The notes beneath the pieces were generated by a model. The model had not been told where the DNA came from. It did no database searches and saw only the letters and a list, made by a program, of their open reading frames with translations. A stretch of DNA of 64,000 nt. Origin: Mauremys mutica (Eukaryota > Chordata > Testudines > Geoemydidae). A program made the translations under genes and the position numbers. Below, one piece after another: positions 54,604 to 64,000 of this stretch; the stretch's first letter is position 1, and each line of letters starts with the position of its first letter. The DNA is taken from contig NC_059080.1 in the NCBI RefSeq assembly GCF_020497125.1, forward strand, positions 45,697,563 through 45,761,562, written 5' to 3'.

Positions 54604-54621
54604 ATCACGTCGGGGTCACCA
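54604..54621 (-). other. Primer-binding site, tRNA-Trp type
   Basis: On the minus strand TGGTGACCCCGACGTGAT follows the LTR by two bases. It matches the complement of the tRNA-Trp 3' end across 18 bases, the primer used by alpharetroviruses. Confidence 0.85.
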
Positions 54622-54623
54622 GA

Positions 54624-54938
54624 TGTTGCAATGAATGAAGCCAAGTCCGTCAGTCTGTTCCCGTGGAGCCGCCCCAACGGGGCTGTCCACGTCCATTTAT
54701 TATAATTGGTTACATAAATCATCCTATTATGCGCATGTACTAACACAAGCCAGCGTCTCGCCCCCTCTCCTGATTGGTGCTTTATGCACTGCGTACTCCA
54801 GTGTTATGCACCTGGTCGGCGCTTTATCAGTGAGTCTCCTGACCGGAAGTGTGGGGGTGTGGGAACTACTTCAGCCGCTCTAAATCCGGGGGCGGCATTC
54901 CTACCCCCTTAGTGTTTAAGAAGTGTAACGTTCCTACA
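54624..54938 (-). repeat. 5' LTR of the class II-like provirus
   Basis: 315 bp, minus orientation, beginning TGTAGGAACG and ending TTGCAACA on its own strand. Short TGT/ACA termini. Confidence 0.85.
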
Positions 54939-55904
54939 CTGTTGCCCTGCCATGGCTCCATGGCAGCATTTTCCCAGGGCCCCTGCACTGGTGCGAAGCT
55001 GCTTTGAGGAAGGCAAGTGGCACAGAAGCAGAGGTAGTCTGGGGGCCTTCTTATGTGAGATGGGGAAGAACCACTGCTAGGGCTTAGGAGCATGCAAGCC
55101 AGGATGAGCATACTCCCTATTTAACTCTTTGAATGCCACTGGGGTCCCACGGAAATAACAACTGGGAGCATTCTGAAGGCCGGGAAGCAGGCCTGGGCCT
55201 TTGTCCATGGGGTAGCAGGGGGGCTGAGGCAACAGGAAGGACGCTGGCAGGTGGGTTTGGTTGTCAGGAGTGGCGGGTGGGGAAGGCTGGGGCTTTCAGC
55301 AGCAGTTTGCAGGCAAGTCTACTCATCCGGAGCATTGGAGGTGCTGAAGAAGATGCAGGCATTAGGGAGGTAACAGAGGAGGGGAGCATGCCAAAAAAAT
55401 CCCTGCATACACCCATGTGCCCCTACAGACCCTCATCTGCAGGGCTGCAGAGAACCAGCCACTTCTCCCTCAGGCCTGGCTGGCTGCAGAGGGACATGAT
55501 GAATGGGACATCAGCAGGCCAGTGCCAACCTGGCGACAGCAAGCTGTCCAGCAGAAGATCCAGATATAAGACCCACTGTAGGACCTTCACTCCCTGGCCG
55601 CCAAAATAGGATATTTAGTTACAATTCAGATAGAATTCAGTCTATCCTGCTCTGCTTCTTCCTCCCTCCCATCACTCTGCCAGGTGGCTGGCAGTTAGGG
55701 CCCAGCTGGAAATGAGGTTGGACCGAAGTAGTGGTGTGCGAGAGAGGGCTGAGAGAAAGCAGATGTTATTAATGTACCTAAAGACCATCCAAGATCAGGG
55801 CTCCATTGTGCTAGATGCCGTATAAACAGAACAAAGAGCTTGTAATCTATACAGGGGGAAGGGATAGAACACACCAGCTGAGTGAATCATGTGATGGCCG
55901 CAAA

Positions 55905-56035
55905 TCATAGAATATCAGGGTTGGAAGGGACCTCAGAAGGTCATTTAGTCCAACCCCCTGCTCAAAGCAGGACCAATCCTCAACTAAATCATCCCAGCCA
56001 GGGCTTTATCAAGCCAGGCCTTAATAGCATGTTAG
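55905..56035 (-). repeat. CR1 LINE 3' end
   Basis: atcatagaatatcagggttg, ggaagggacctcagaaggtc and tccaaccccctgctcaaagc are the classic CR1 end in minus orientation. Confidence 0.8.
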
Positions 56036-56829
56036 TTCCATGATTAAATGGAAAGAAAAGGGAAGGCGAGGAGGGTGCAGGGGAGAAGATGGTAAGAGTG
56101 GTAGTATGGAGAGAAGCAGAGGTGAAGGGACTGAGGAATGGGGTTGGAGCAATAATCCAATCAAAACTGCAGAAAGGTCTCTGGATATCTGAAGGTCCCT
56201 GCCTTGGCTGTTTCTGTAGTTGCTCCTATCAGCTGGAGTATCTGTCTGGTTCCTCTCTGTAGTTTGCACCCTCTCCTGCCCCTCCTCTGGGAAACAGAGG
56301 CCCCATTGGCTTGCACTCTGAGAAGCTAGAACAGCCCATCTTCACCTGTCTTCCAGTCAGTCTGATGCAGAGATCTGCTCTTGCTAGAAGGCCAAACAAA
56401 ATTACCCCAGCATGTTGAGGGCCTAGTGTGTTCAGTGCCAATCCCAACACCTGGTGTAGCTCCAAGGAACCAACAGACCAGGGTAGGGGTAGCTCACACC
56501 CACAGGAGCTGAAAAGCCTCTGGTTCAAATCTGGAGACCTACACCATGCTGCCAGCCCAAGGGAAGAATGCAGCCTAGAGTGACTTTCCAGACAAGCTCC
56601 CTCCAGCACTGTTGTTCTCCCATATACAGCCCAGACCACAGCCAGTCATTACAGAGAGCACTAGGCTGTAACAGTTTCCATTAACTCCAGTGGCTACTAT
56701 GACATCACCCCTTCACAAATGAACCCTGATATGTGGGTCCCCCTTCCTGCTCAGCAGCCATTTTCAGAGAGCATGTTACAAAGCGTTTCCCAGCAACTAT
56801 ATATCGGCCAATACCAAGCTCTTAATTTT

Positions 56830-57000
56830 CATCCATAGATCACAGAGCCATGAGGGGAGCATCATTACCACCATTTTACAGATGGAGAAATGGAGGCACA
56901 GGGCCATGAACTGACTTGCCTGAGGTCACCCAGCAATCCCATGGAAGAGCTGGGACTAGAACCTGTCTCCTGGGTGCTCTATCCACTAGGCCTCAGTGCC
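56830..57000 (-). repeat. MIR-like SINE
   Basis: ccattttacagatggagaaa, then ctgaggtcacccagc and ctctatccactaggcc, the complete reverse MIR order. Confidence 0.65.
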
Positions 57001-57968
57001 TTAAAAGAGGGGGAGACAGGAGGGCAAAGCAACTGTCTGTATGGCTTTGGAGCTGGATTATTGGCTTTGGAGACTGATTGGTCTCCATTTACTCACAGAA
57101 CAGGTACAGATGGGCACGGCACAGCACAGCAAGCTACCCACTCACAATGCCCCAGCCAATGCACTTCAACCTTGACCTAGAATAGGCCTCATTAGTATCA
57201 GCTGTTATGAATTGTGAGTGAGCCCCCCACCTCACCAGGAGCTGGACAGACACACTCCCCCCAGCCAGGCACTAGATGAGAGCAATTTTGACACTGCAAC
57301 TAGATCCCAAGCAACTGTAATGAGCCCATCACCAAAACAGCTGAGCACCTCTCTGCCAGGCTGGATGTGAACTAGCAACTTGGATGTGAAAGGCTCTATG
57401 GTCCAGGCCTGTCATTGTTTGCATGTTTGTTTTTGCATTAAGTGGCTGGTCTGAGCCACCTAAGGGCTCAGACCATGCTGTGACATTTTGGGACTGTCAG
57501 CATCACCCTCCTCCCCTTTAAACTAAGTATGCTTGGGATCCAAGCTATGCTTTGTGTGACTGTACTGAAGTCATGGGAGTCATGAGAGTGTGGGAAGGTA
57601 AATATGGACTTTCGTCCTCTGGTTAAGTTGAGGGAGGGGGTCAAACAGAGAGAACACTTTCTTACAGTGTCATCAAGCAGTCATTCCACTAGCACCCTTC
57701 ATTTCCACCCCCTTCCCAAAGACAGCCCTGGAATCCGTGCTTTAAATCAACAAGGTTAATTATAGCCTGGAGCCAGAGCACAACACACCTCGGACAGGTC
57801 TCAGGTACTTTAATAATAGGGCACTTGGTGGAAAACAAGCCATCATTTTAGCAACTGGGATTAGGTTTTCCAGGTCCTTCTGACCTGGCTCAAAAACCTG
57901 GATTTCCCCAAAGCTCTGCAGTAAGACAGGAACAATGGATACACATTACAACTGGCTTGGTTTACAAC

Positions 57969-58262
57969 ACGGTTAGGCAACCTGTGGCACAGGTGCCGAA
58001 GGCAACACTCAAGCTGATTTTCAGTGGCACTCACACTACCCAGGTCCTGGCCACCAGTCCAGGGGGCTCTGCATTTTAATTTAATTTTAAATGAAGCTTC
58101 TTAAACATTCTGAAACCTTATTTACTTTACATACAACCATAGTTTAGTTATATATTATAGAAAGAGACCTTCTAAAAATGTATGACTGGCACACAAAACC
58201 TTAAATTAGAGTGAATAAATGAAGACTCGTCACAGCACTTCTGAAAGGTTGCCGACCCCTGG
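57969..58262. mobile_element. hAT-like MITE
   Basis: Terminal inverted repeats cggttaggcaacctgtgg and ttctgaaaggttgccgac. AT-rich middle without coding capacity. Confidence 0.6.
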
Positions 58263-58559
58263 TTTACAATATCCACGCAATAGAGATTCAAAAGACACAA
58301 CTGAGTTAGCTAATCCACATAGACAGAGATGACTGAGCTGCTGGTTGGAGTCACATTATGGATAAAACCATCCAATCAGAGGAGAGCCAACCGGGGTCAG
58401 TGCAGCATCCAGCAAAGGAGATGAGGCCAGTACAAATCTCATCACCATGCAGCTACCCCCAGCCACAAGAGATTTGAATTTGCACCATCTCCCAGAGTCA
58501 CTGAACTTTGGCTCAGGGTAAAGGAATCTGAAACACGCCCCTCCCCTTCTCTAATCAAC

Positions 58560-59300
58560 CCTGAAACCTTATAAACCGCTGTGCCCCCCCGCCCCAAGTC
58601 TCTGCTCGGTGTCAGCCCGCCGCGGACTGCAGGCCCGGGAGGGAGGAATCAGCAGCTGCCGAAGCTCCCGGCCAACCCCACAGCGATTTCGCAGGCGATG
58701 CTCAGGGAAAGGGCAGCAGCGAGCCGTGGGGAAGCGCAGGCCGCAGGAAGGACAAGGGGCAGGTCATCCCCGGGCCACATGCCGAAGGGAAGGCGCACCG
58801 CGGGCTGCATGTGCGCAGGTGGGGGGGACGCTGGCACCCCGGGCAGTGGGGAGGGGGCTGGCACGCCAGGGGGCTGCAGAGTGGGCCGGACAGGGCGGGC
58901 AGGGGCCGGGGAAGTGCAGCCCAGCTGCGGGGGGGAGGGAATAGGCGGATATGGGAAGCCGCCCGGCCCGAGCTCACCTGGCTTCTCAGCGCCCGGCCCC
59001 GATCCCGGCCTCCACCCAAGAGCTGCGGCTACTACTGCACAATGTGGATTTGAAAACTGCGGCCCTGGCAGGAGGCAGCCTGCGACTGGCCAATCAGCGG
59101 CCAATCAGCGAGCCAGGCTGAATGCGGTTGCTAAGGGCGGTGCATAGCGTTTTTAAAATCGGCTCCCTCAGCCAATGGGAGAAATGGTTTCCCGGCGGGC
59201 GGGCACACAGGGGGCGAGAGCTCTCTATCCGCCATTTTCATTGGCTGGGAACTCGCCAGGTGGCGCGTCTTGTTTTAAATTGACCTTAAAGAGCCAGACA
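58560..59300 (-). promoter_or_regulatory. CCNB3: CpG island, likely CCNB3 promoter and non-coding exon 1
   Basis: A GC-rich, CpG-dense block. On the minus strand a consensus donor (gaagccag then gtgagc) ends a putative exon at 58978. Just upstream lie a CHR-like TTTGAA (59049-59054) and four CCAAT boxes (59090-59094, 59101-59105, 59172-59176, and inverted at 59240-59244). This is the NF-Y plus CHR arrangement of mitotic cyclin promoters. It is the only CpG island upstream of CCNB3 in the window. The first intron would be about 12.3 kb. A divergent plus-strand transcript is possible. Confidence 0.6.
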
Positions 59301-59498
59301 GCGGGGACAGTGTGAGCAGCTGCCGGAGCAGGGAGGGACTAGGGCGGGGATTGCCCCAGCCAGGGCCTGTTTCCCCTCCCCCTGCGCCTGCCCCCCTCGC
59401 CAGGGAGGTCACCCGCCTTTGCTCCACCTCCTGCTCCTACACAGCCACTGTGGCCCAGGGACTCCAAAATGCGGATGGGGGCCAGAGTAACACCCCTT

Positions 59499-60172
59499 AG
59501 GGGTTGCCAACTTTCTGATCCAGCAAAACCAAACACCCAGGCCCCGCCCTGTCTCCGAGCCCCCCCCCCCTCGCTCACTCCATCCCCTCTCCCCCCCTCC
59601 CCCGTCACTCGCTCTCCCCCACCCTTACTCGCTCATTGCCTGGGGAGCAGTGGCATAGCCATGTTCTAAGAGCAGAGGGAGCAAACACATAAAAAAAAGT
59701 GCCACCCACTGCAAAGCAGCGAAGAAAAAAAATGTAAAACCCAGGCCTTACCGCCGAAGACTGAATTACCCACTGCTGAATTGCCGCCAAAGGCTCGGAG
59801 CGACTGAAGCACCAGCTGCCGAATTGCCACCAAAGACCTGGAGCTGCCTGCTGTGGGAAACCCGCGCTGGATTAGTCCTCAGCCAAGCGCAGCCGGAGCT
59901 GAAAGGTAGCGGGCTCTCCCCAGCGGGCACAAGGAGGACCATCACCCGGCCGCCACAAAGAGATGGCGGGGGGAGCGGGAGAAGCACCAGCTGCAGGGGC
60001 CGCCAACACAAGCTGCATGCAGCGGAGCCCAAAGTGAGTGCCGCCGAAGACCCGGACGTGCTGGGGAGCGCTGAATGAGTGGTCAGGGGAGCGGCTGCTC
60101 CACTGCTCCCCCCCCCCAGCTACGCTACTGCCCGGGTGTTCGTTTGAAAACCAGACACCTGGCAACCTACTG
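59499..60172. mobile_element. Terminal-inverted-repeat element (outer)
   Basis: Left end aggggttgccaac and right end cacctggcaacct are inverted, with inner matches aaccaaacacccaggc and gcccgggtgttcg. It is split by another inverted-repeat element. Confidence 0.45.
59650..60129. mobile_element. Terminal-inverted-repeat element (nested)
   Basis: Ends cagtggcatagcc and ctacgctactg are inverted copies. The interior is GC-rich with repeated gccgaattgccaccaaag-like modules. No transposase. Confidence 0.5.
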
Positions 60173-60839
60173 ATTGCGCTGCTAATGGGGGCTTCCTCTC
60201 CTTAAGCTGGGTTTTTACACTGCTAGTTACAGACACTGAAGTTGCAGAAAGTGCATTTGTGTTTTCGCCTCTTCAAATATCCAGCCAGCCCAAAAGCTGA
60301 ATCCCCTGTCCAGAGCAAGACCACCTCTTGGTTTTTCCTGTCTTGTCTCCCTGGCACTGTTTGCACTAAATGCTGCTGTCTTGTATATGCTGCCTGCTTA
60401 GCTATCATGAGGGAAGCCCTATACATGATTATTATTTAGTAGTAGTAATACTGGGGTTTCTAGGAGTCCTCCGATGGACCAGGACCCCACTGGGCCAGGT
60501 GCTGTACCAACACAGAACAAAAAGACTGTCCCTACCCGAATGTCATGTCCCTCTGAAGGCTCCTTGTCCAGGAGTTTGATGTTTCCATCTGTCTGCCCAA
60601 ATATCACCATCATGTGCTGTGATGATTATCCCTGGCACCATAGTGAGAAACACCTCATGGCACAGCAACAGGCCAGTACAACACAGCAGAGCTGCTGGAA
60701 AACACAGCAAGTCGCCAGCCCTTGTGGTTCTTGAGTTCTAAATTGTGGCCCTGGAGGGCAACTGCTTTAAGAAGGAAACGTTCATGTGAAATGAAAGGTG
60801 AAGCAGCTCCCGGAGCCACACCCTGAGAGTTTTAAACTG

Positions 60840-61125
60840 AGTCTGGTCTACACTAGAAAATTACATCAAACCAGCTACATTGCTCGGGCAGGGCAAAGGA
60901 GCTCCCTGAGCTCCTAGTTAAGCCGACTTAAGTCCCCGTGTGGATGGCGCTAGGTCGCTGGATGAATTCTTCTGTCAACTTTGCTACCGCTTCTCGGGGA
61001 GGTGGATTACCTACAACGATGGGAAAACCCCTCCTGTCAGCATAGGTAGTGTCTGTGCTCATGCGCTGTAGTGGTGCAGCTGTGCCACTGCAGCGTTTCA
61101 AGAGTAGCCAACAAGGCCTGAAGGG
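60840..61125. mobile_element. hAT-like MITE fragment
   Basis: Starts ctggtctacactagaaaat, the same terminal type as the elements at 3.4 and 23.55 kb, and contains ttctgtcaactttgctacc. The right terminus is missing or altered. Confidence 0.4.
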
Positions 61126-61439
61126 TCTGAATAAGCCCAGCACCATGGGGAGAGGAGTGGTCCCCTACAGCTATCCTCTTGCTACTGTTGCTGCTCGAGG
61201 TGCCCCAACCGGCTGCCTGCTGTGCCACAGAGGAGGGAGCAGGTGCCTGCATCAGTGCCTGGTTGCGTGAACCTAAGAAAGAGCAGGACAGGAGCTGGCC
61301 TGGCTCTGCCTGAATCTAGGGCTGTGGCAATAGGAAAAGGAGGAGAAGCTGAGACCCAGCAACCAATTACAGCCAGTGGCCCTGGTTAGAGCACCCCCAG
61401 GGCTGGCTATACTGTCTTTGCCTCAGCTCTTTACTCACC

Positions 61440-61907
61440 CAGGCTTGCTTGCTCTGTGCTTGGCTGTTTGAGCAGCTGCAAGAAGGGACTTATTTCCCAG
61501 ACCAGAAAATTACTGTTGGGGATGTTGAAATGCCAATAGTTATCCTTGGAGACCCAGCCTACCCCTTGCTCCTATGGCTCATGAAGTCATACACACGCAG
61601 CCTGGACTGTAGTAAGGAGCAGTTCAACTATAGGCTGAGCAAGGGCAGAATGGTGGTAGAATGTGCATTTGGATGTTTAAAAGCTCGCTGGTGCTGTTTG
61701 CTGACTAGGTTAGACCTCAGCACTACCAATATTCCCGTTGTTATTACTGCTTGCTGTGTGCTCCATAATATTTGTGAGAGTAAAGGGGAGACGTTTATGG
61801 CGGGGTGGGAGGTTGAAGCAAATTGCCTGGCTGCCAGTTTTGAACAGCCAGACACCAGTCAATTTCAAGAGCACAGGTTGCTGCACTACGCACCAGAGAG
61901 GCTTTGA
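61440..61907 (+). pseudogene. PIF/Harbinger transposase, C-terminal half
   Basis: A frame of about 152 codons resembles HARBI1-type DDE nucleases. It contains ITVGDVEMPIVILGDPAYPL, whose GDPAYPL holds the second catalytic Asp, MVVECAFGCLKARW with the catalytic Glu, and ACCVLHNICESKGE. The N-terminal helix-turn-helix region and first Asp are not found upstream, where unrelated repeat sequence lies, so this copy is 5' truncated. There is no ATG at the start of the frame. AATAAA follows at about 62045. It converges with the Myb/SANT gene of the same element type. Confidence 0.75.
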
Positions 61908-62260
61908 AAACCAGTTTCCTGACTGGCCAGGCTACGGTGTGACAGTTATGTGTGTTTCTCCTTGATCCAAACCCGCCCCCTTTGTTGATTTTTAACTCCC
62001 TGTAAGCCAACCACCCTCCCCCCCTTCAATGACAGCTGGCAAAGGAAATAAACCATACATTCTTTCATTATTCATTTTTTAAAAAGGGAGATAACTGATA
62101 AGGTATCCTGGATGGGGTAGGGTGGTGGGGGAAGGGAAGGACAAGGCCACATTGCTTATTGTCACCACACTACAAATCAAAACTGTTTGAATGACAGACT
62201 TCTGTTGCTTGGGCCATCCTCTGGAGTGCAGTGGCTGGGTGCCCGGAGCCTCCCCCGACC

Positions 62261-62627
62261 CTACACTCTTGGGCATCTGGGTGAGGAGGATATGGAACTT
62301 GGGGAGGAGGGCAGGCGGTTGTACAGTGGATGCAGTGGCAGTCTGTGCTCTTGTTGGCTTTTCTGCAGCTCCGTCAGATGCCTGAGCATGTCCGTTTGCT
62401 CCCCCATTAGCCTCAGCATTGCATCCTGCCTCTGCTCATTGTGCTCACTTAATGCTTTCCTGGACTTTGCCACTGAATGCCTCCATGCATTCAGCTGTGC
62501 CCTATCAGTGCGGGAGGACTGCATGAGCTCAGAAAACATGTCATGGCGAGTGTGGTTTTTTTTTGCCTTCTAATCTGCAATAACCTTAGGGAGGGAGATG
62601 ATAGGGGGAGCATAGAAACATTTGCAC
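62261..62627 (-). pseudogene. Harbinger Myb/SANT-like protein, exon 2 (frameshifted)
   Basis: Acceptor ctgcag at 62628-62629 follows in phase from exon 1 (split glycine). It encodes NVSMLPLSSPS, then a run of nine A where ten are needed, shifting the frame. Beyond that it reads MFSELMQSSRTDRAQLNAWR and MLRLMGEQTDMLRHLTELQ, a coiled-coil C-terminal region, ending at TAG near 62261. The 1-nt loss would truncate the product, so the copy is probably dead. Confidence 0.7.
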
Positions 62628-63493
62628 CTGCAGGGGGATATAAAGGGAGAGTAAAATTTAAGATGATACATTTCTGAGAACAAAAGGGAGACTCTTTCAG
62701 AGTGAATCAAGCAATTCACAGCAGACAGCACATGTGCTTTAGGTACAAGGTCGCATTTTGCCTTTTATATTGAGTGCCTGCTGGTATGGTGACACATCAC
62801 ACATGACTGGGCAACAGAATCCGGTTTCCAGGCAGCCATGGTAAGCCAAAGGGTACAGGGGTTTGGCTTCTAATGCCTTCATAACATGTGGGAATGTTTT
62901 CAAACTACAGCATCCTCCTTTCCCATAGCAAGCAATGCTGGTTGGGTTTGCCATTTAAAAGGAGGAGCTGTGGTTTTCGGGTGGATGTGTAGCACACATT
63001 TCCCCCACCCCTCTGTGTGGCTATTTGAGATGATCTTCTCCGCCCTCCCCCCACCGCATGGCTATTCTCAGGGATGATCCCTTTTACCCAAGCGCAAACA
63101 GCCCAGCATGAAAGGGGTCCTTTTACTGTTACTTTACAAAATATAGACCGAATGTTGCTTGAATGTGACCAAAACCCAGGACCATTTGCTGCTATGCTTT
63201 GTGCTGCAATGATTCCAGACTACTTGCTACTGGCTTGGAGTGGTAACATGTCCTACCGTGGAGGACAAAATAAGGCAGCCCTCCCCAGAAACCTTCTGCA
63301 AAGGCTTTCAGAGTACCTCCAGGAGAGCTTCATGGAGATGGCCCTGGAGGATTCCTGCTCCATCCCGAGGCGTGTTAATAGACTTTTCCAGTGGCTGTAC
63401 TGGCTGCGAATGCATCCCAAGTCTTCAGGGCAAATCAAACATTAAACACTATTGCTTTTAAATCCTGTACTGTAGTTAAAAATGTGCACTCAC
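62628..63493. other. Intron of the Myb/SANT gene with an antisense ORF
   Basis: Bounded by gtgagt and ctgcag on the minus strand. A plus-strand frame at 63074-63445 (123 codons, with SEYLQESFMEMALEDSCSIP) is open, but I recognise no domain. The rest is unremarkable. Confidence 0.45.
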
Positions 63494-64000
63494 CAGAGGG
63501 GCTGTCTCCACCTTCAGGGTCGGGGATCCCGCCTTGGGAGGGTATTGGCTCTAGGGTGATGAAAAGGTCCTGGCTGCTGGGGAGAACGGATTCACCACTT
63601 ACCTGCTGCACATTCTCCTCCGCCTCCTCTTCCTCATCCACAAAATCCTCCTCCGTGTTGCGTGAGACTCCCCCCTTGCAGTTGTCCACGGACAGTGGTG
63701 GGGTAGTGGTAGGTTCCCCCCCTAGAATGCCATGCAGCTGATCATAGAAGTGGCATGTATGGGGCTCTGACCCAGAGTGACCGTTTGCCTCCTTTGTCTT
63801 TTGGTAGGCTTGCCTGAGCTCCTTGACTTTCATGCAGCATTGCTGTGTGTCCCTGTTGTAGCCGCTGTCCATCATGCCCTGTGCAATATTGGCATATATA
63901 TTAGCATTTCTTCTTTTTGATCGGAGTTCTGCCTGCACAGATTCTTCTCCCATTACAGCAATCAGATCCAGTGTCTCCTGTTCGCTCCATGCTGGAGCTC
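63494..64000 (-). pseudogene. Harbinger Myb/SANT-like protein, exon 1 (runs off window)
   Basis: Open from the window edge to donor gtgagt at 63493. The frame starts PAWSEQETLDLIAVMGEE and continues QAELRSKRRNANIYANIAQG and KVKELRQAYQKTKEANG. This is the Myb/SANT (trihelix-like) DNA-binding domain found with PIF/Harbinger transposases, here with the usual first tryptophan kept. Acidic region (DEEEEAEEN) and Pro-rich tail follow. It partners the transposase for nuclear import and end binding. Exon 1 has no stop; exon 2 is frameshifted. Confidence 0.75.

Larger units (their letters stand above)
53600..54944 (-). mobile_element. Internally deleted class II (alpha/beta-like) provirus
   Basis: Minus-strand provirus 54938-53606 flanked by the 6-bp target duplication CTGTTG (53600-53605, 54939-54944). 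Order on its strand: 315-bp 5' LTR, tRNA-Trp primer site, short leader, partial gag, then only the last 44 or so bases of the 3' LTR. Everything from mid-capsid through most of the 3' LTR is gone, with short homology at the junction (near 53650). Presence of the duplication on both sides shows the deletion happened within an integrated or integrating copy. Confidence 0.85.
54945..57960. other. CCNB3 first-intron region, mostly unassigned
   Basis: No gene recognised. Includes a CR1 tail and a MIR-like SINE listed separately, and a 9-bp-arm palindrome at 54947-54966 right beside the provirus duplication. Remaining ORFs (up to 158 codons) lack domains. Confidence 0.4.

Noticed and set aside
58581..59147. 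188-codon plus-strand ORF in the CpG island
   Set aside because: GC-rich DNA has few stops. Its composition is Gly/Pro/Ala/Arg with no domain and the opposite strand is equally open.
1..64000. CRISPR array, operons or other prokaryotic features
   Set aside because: No regularly spaced direct repeats of suitable size; gene structure and repeats are clearly vertebrate.

Overview
The window is vertebrate nuclear DNA, most likely from a cryptodiran turtle. Genes are split by GT-AG introns. The repeats are CR1 LINEs, Penelope-like elements with a GIY-YIG remnant and hammerhead-like motifs, hAT-type MITEs, a PIF/Harbinger transposase with a Myb/SANT partner, and a tRNA-derived SINE fused to a CR1-like tail. 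That SINE type is the strongest pointer to turtles; a crocodilian is less likely. I found no prokaryotic feature and no CRISPR array.

Bases 92-27640 (+): the last 14 exons and 3' UTR of a type II diacylglycerol kinase, called DGKK because it lies tail-to-tail with CCNB3 as on human Xp11.22. They encode the Ser/Thr-rich linker, the catalytic accessory half (DAGKa), a helical linker and an intact C-terminal SAM domain. Its introns hold a hAT MITE pair, a Penelope remnant, a 42-bp minisatellite, and a C-rich satellite split by a 1.46-kb LTR-like element that itself carries a palindromic MITE.

Bases 27640-35060: intergenic. A 5'-truncated CR1 LINE with reverse-transcriptase traces (about 31.6-33.5 kb) contains a nested Penelope tail with an 11-bp target duplication. 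Just downstream is an intronless MYL6 retrocopy with a poly(A) tail and a C-terminal frameshift.

Bases 35060-59260 (-): CCNB3 (cyclin B3), 11 coding exons and 407 aa, with the MRAIL cyclin-box motif and a destruction box. It lacks the giant exon of placental CCNB3. A GC-rich block with four CCAAT boxes, a CHR-like element and a consensus donor at about 59 kb is the likely promoter and non-coding exon 1, implying a first intron of about 12 kb. That intron took in two endogenous retroviruses: a class I-like provirus (47105-53322, two 595-bp LTRs, 4-bp duplication CTGG, tRNA-Asn-type primer site) and, 283 bp away, an internally deleted class II-like provirus (53606-54938, minus strand, 6-bp duplication CTGTTG, tRNA-Trp primer site, partial Gag).

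Bases 59300-64000: nested terminal-inverted-repeat elements, then PIF/Harbinger material: a transposase C-terminal half (+) converging on a two-exon Myb/SANT gene (-) that runs off the window and carries a 1-nt frameshift. No wholly new system stands out. The best leads are the SAM-bearing DGKK-type gene, the two proviruses with readable boundaries and primers, duplicated Gag-start ORFs, the nested LTR, and the ribozyme-like Penelope tails.
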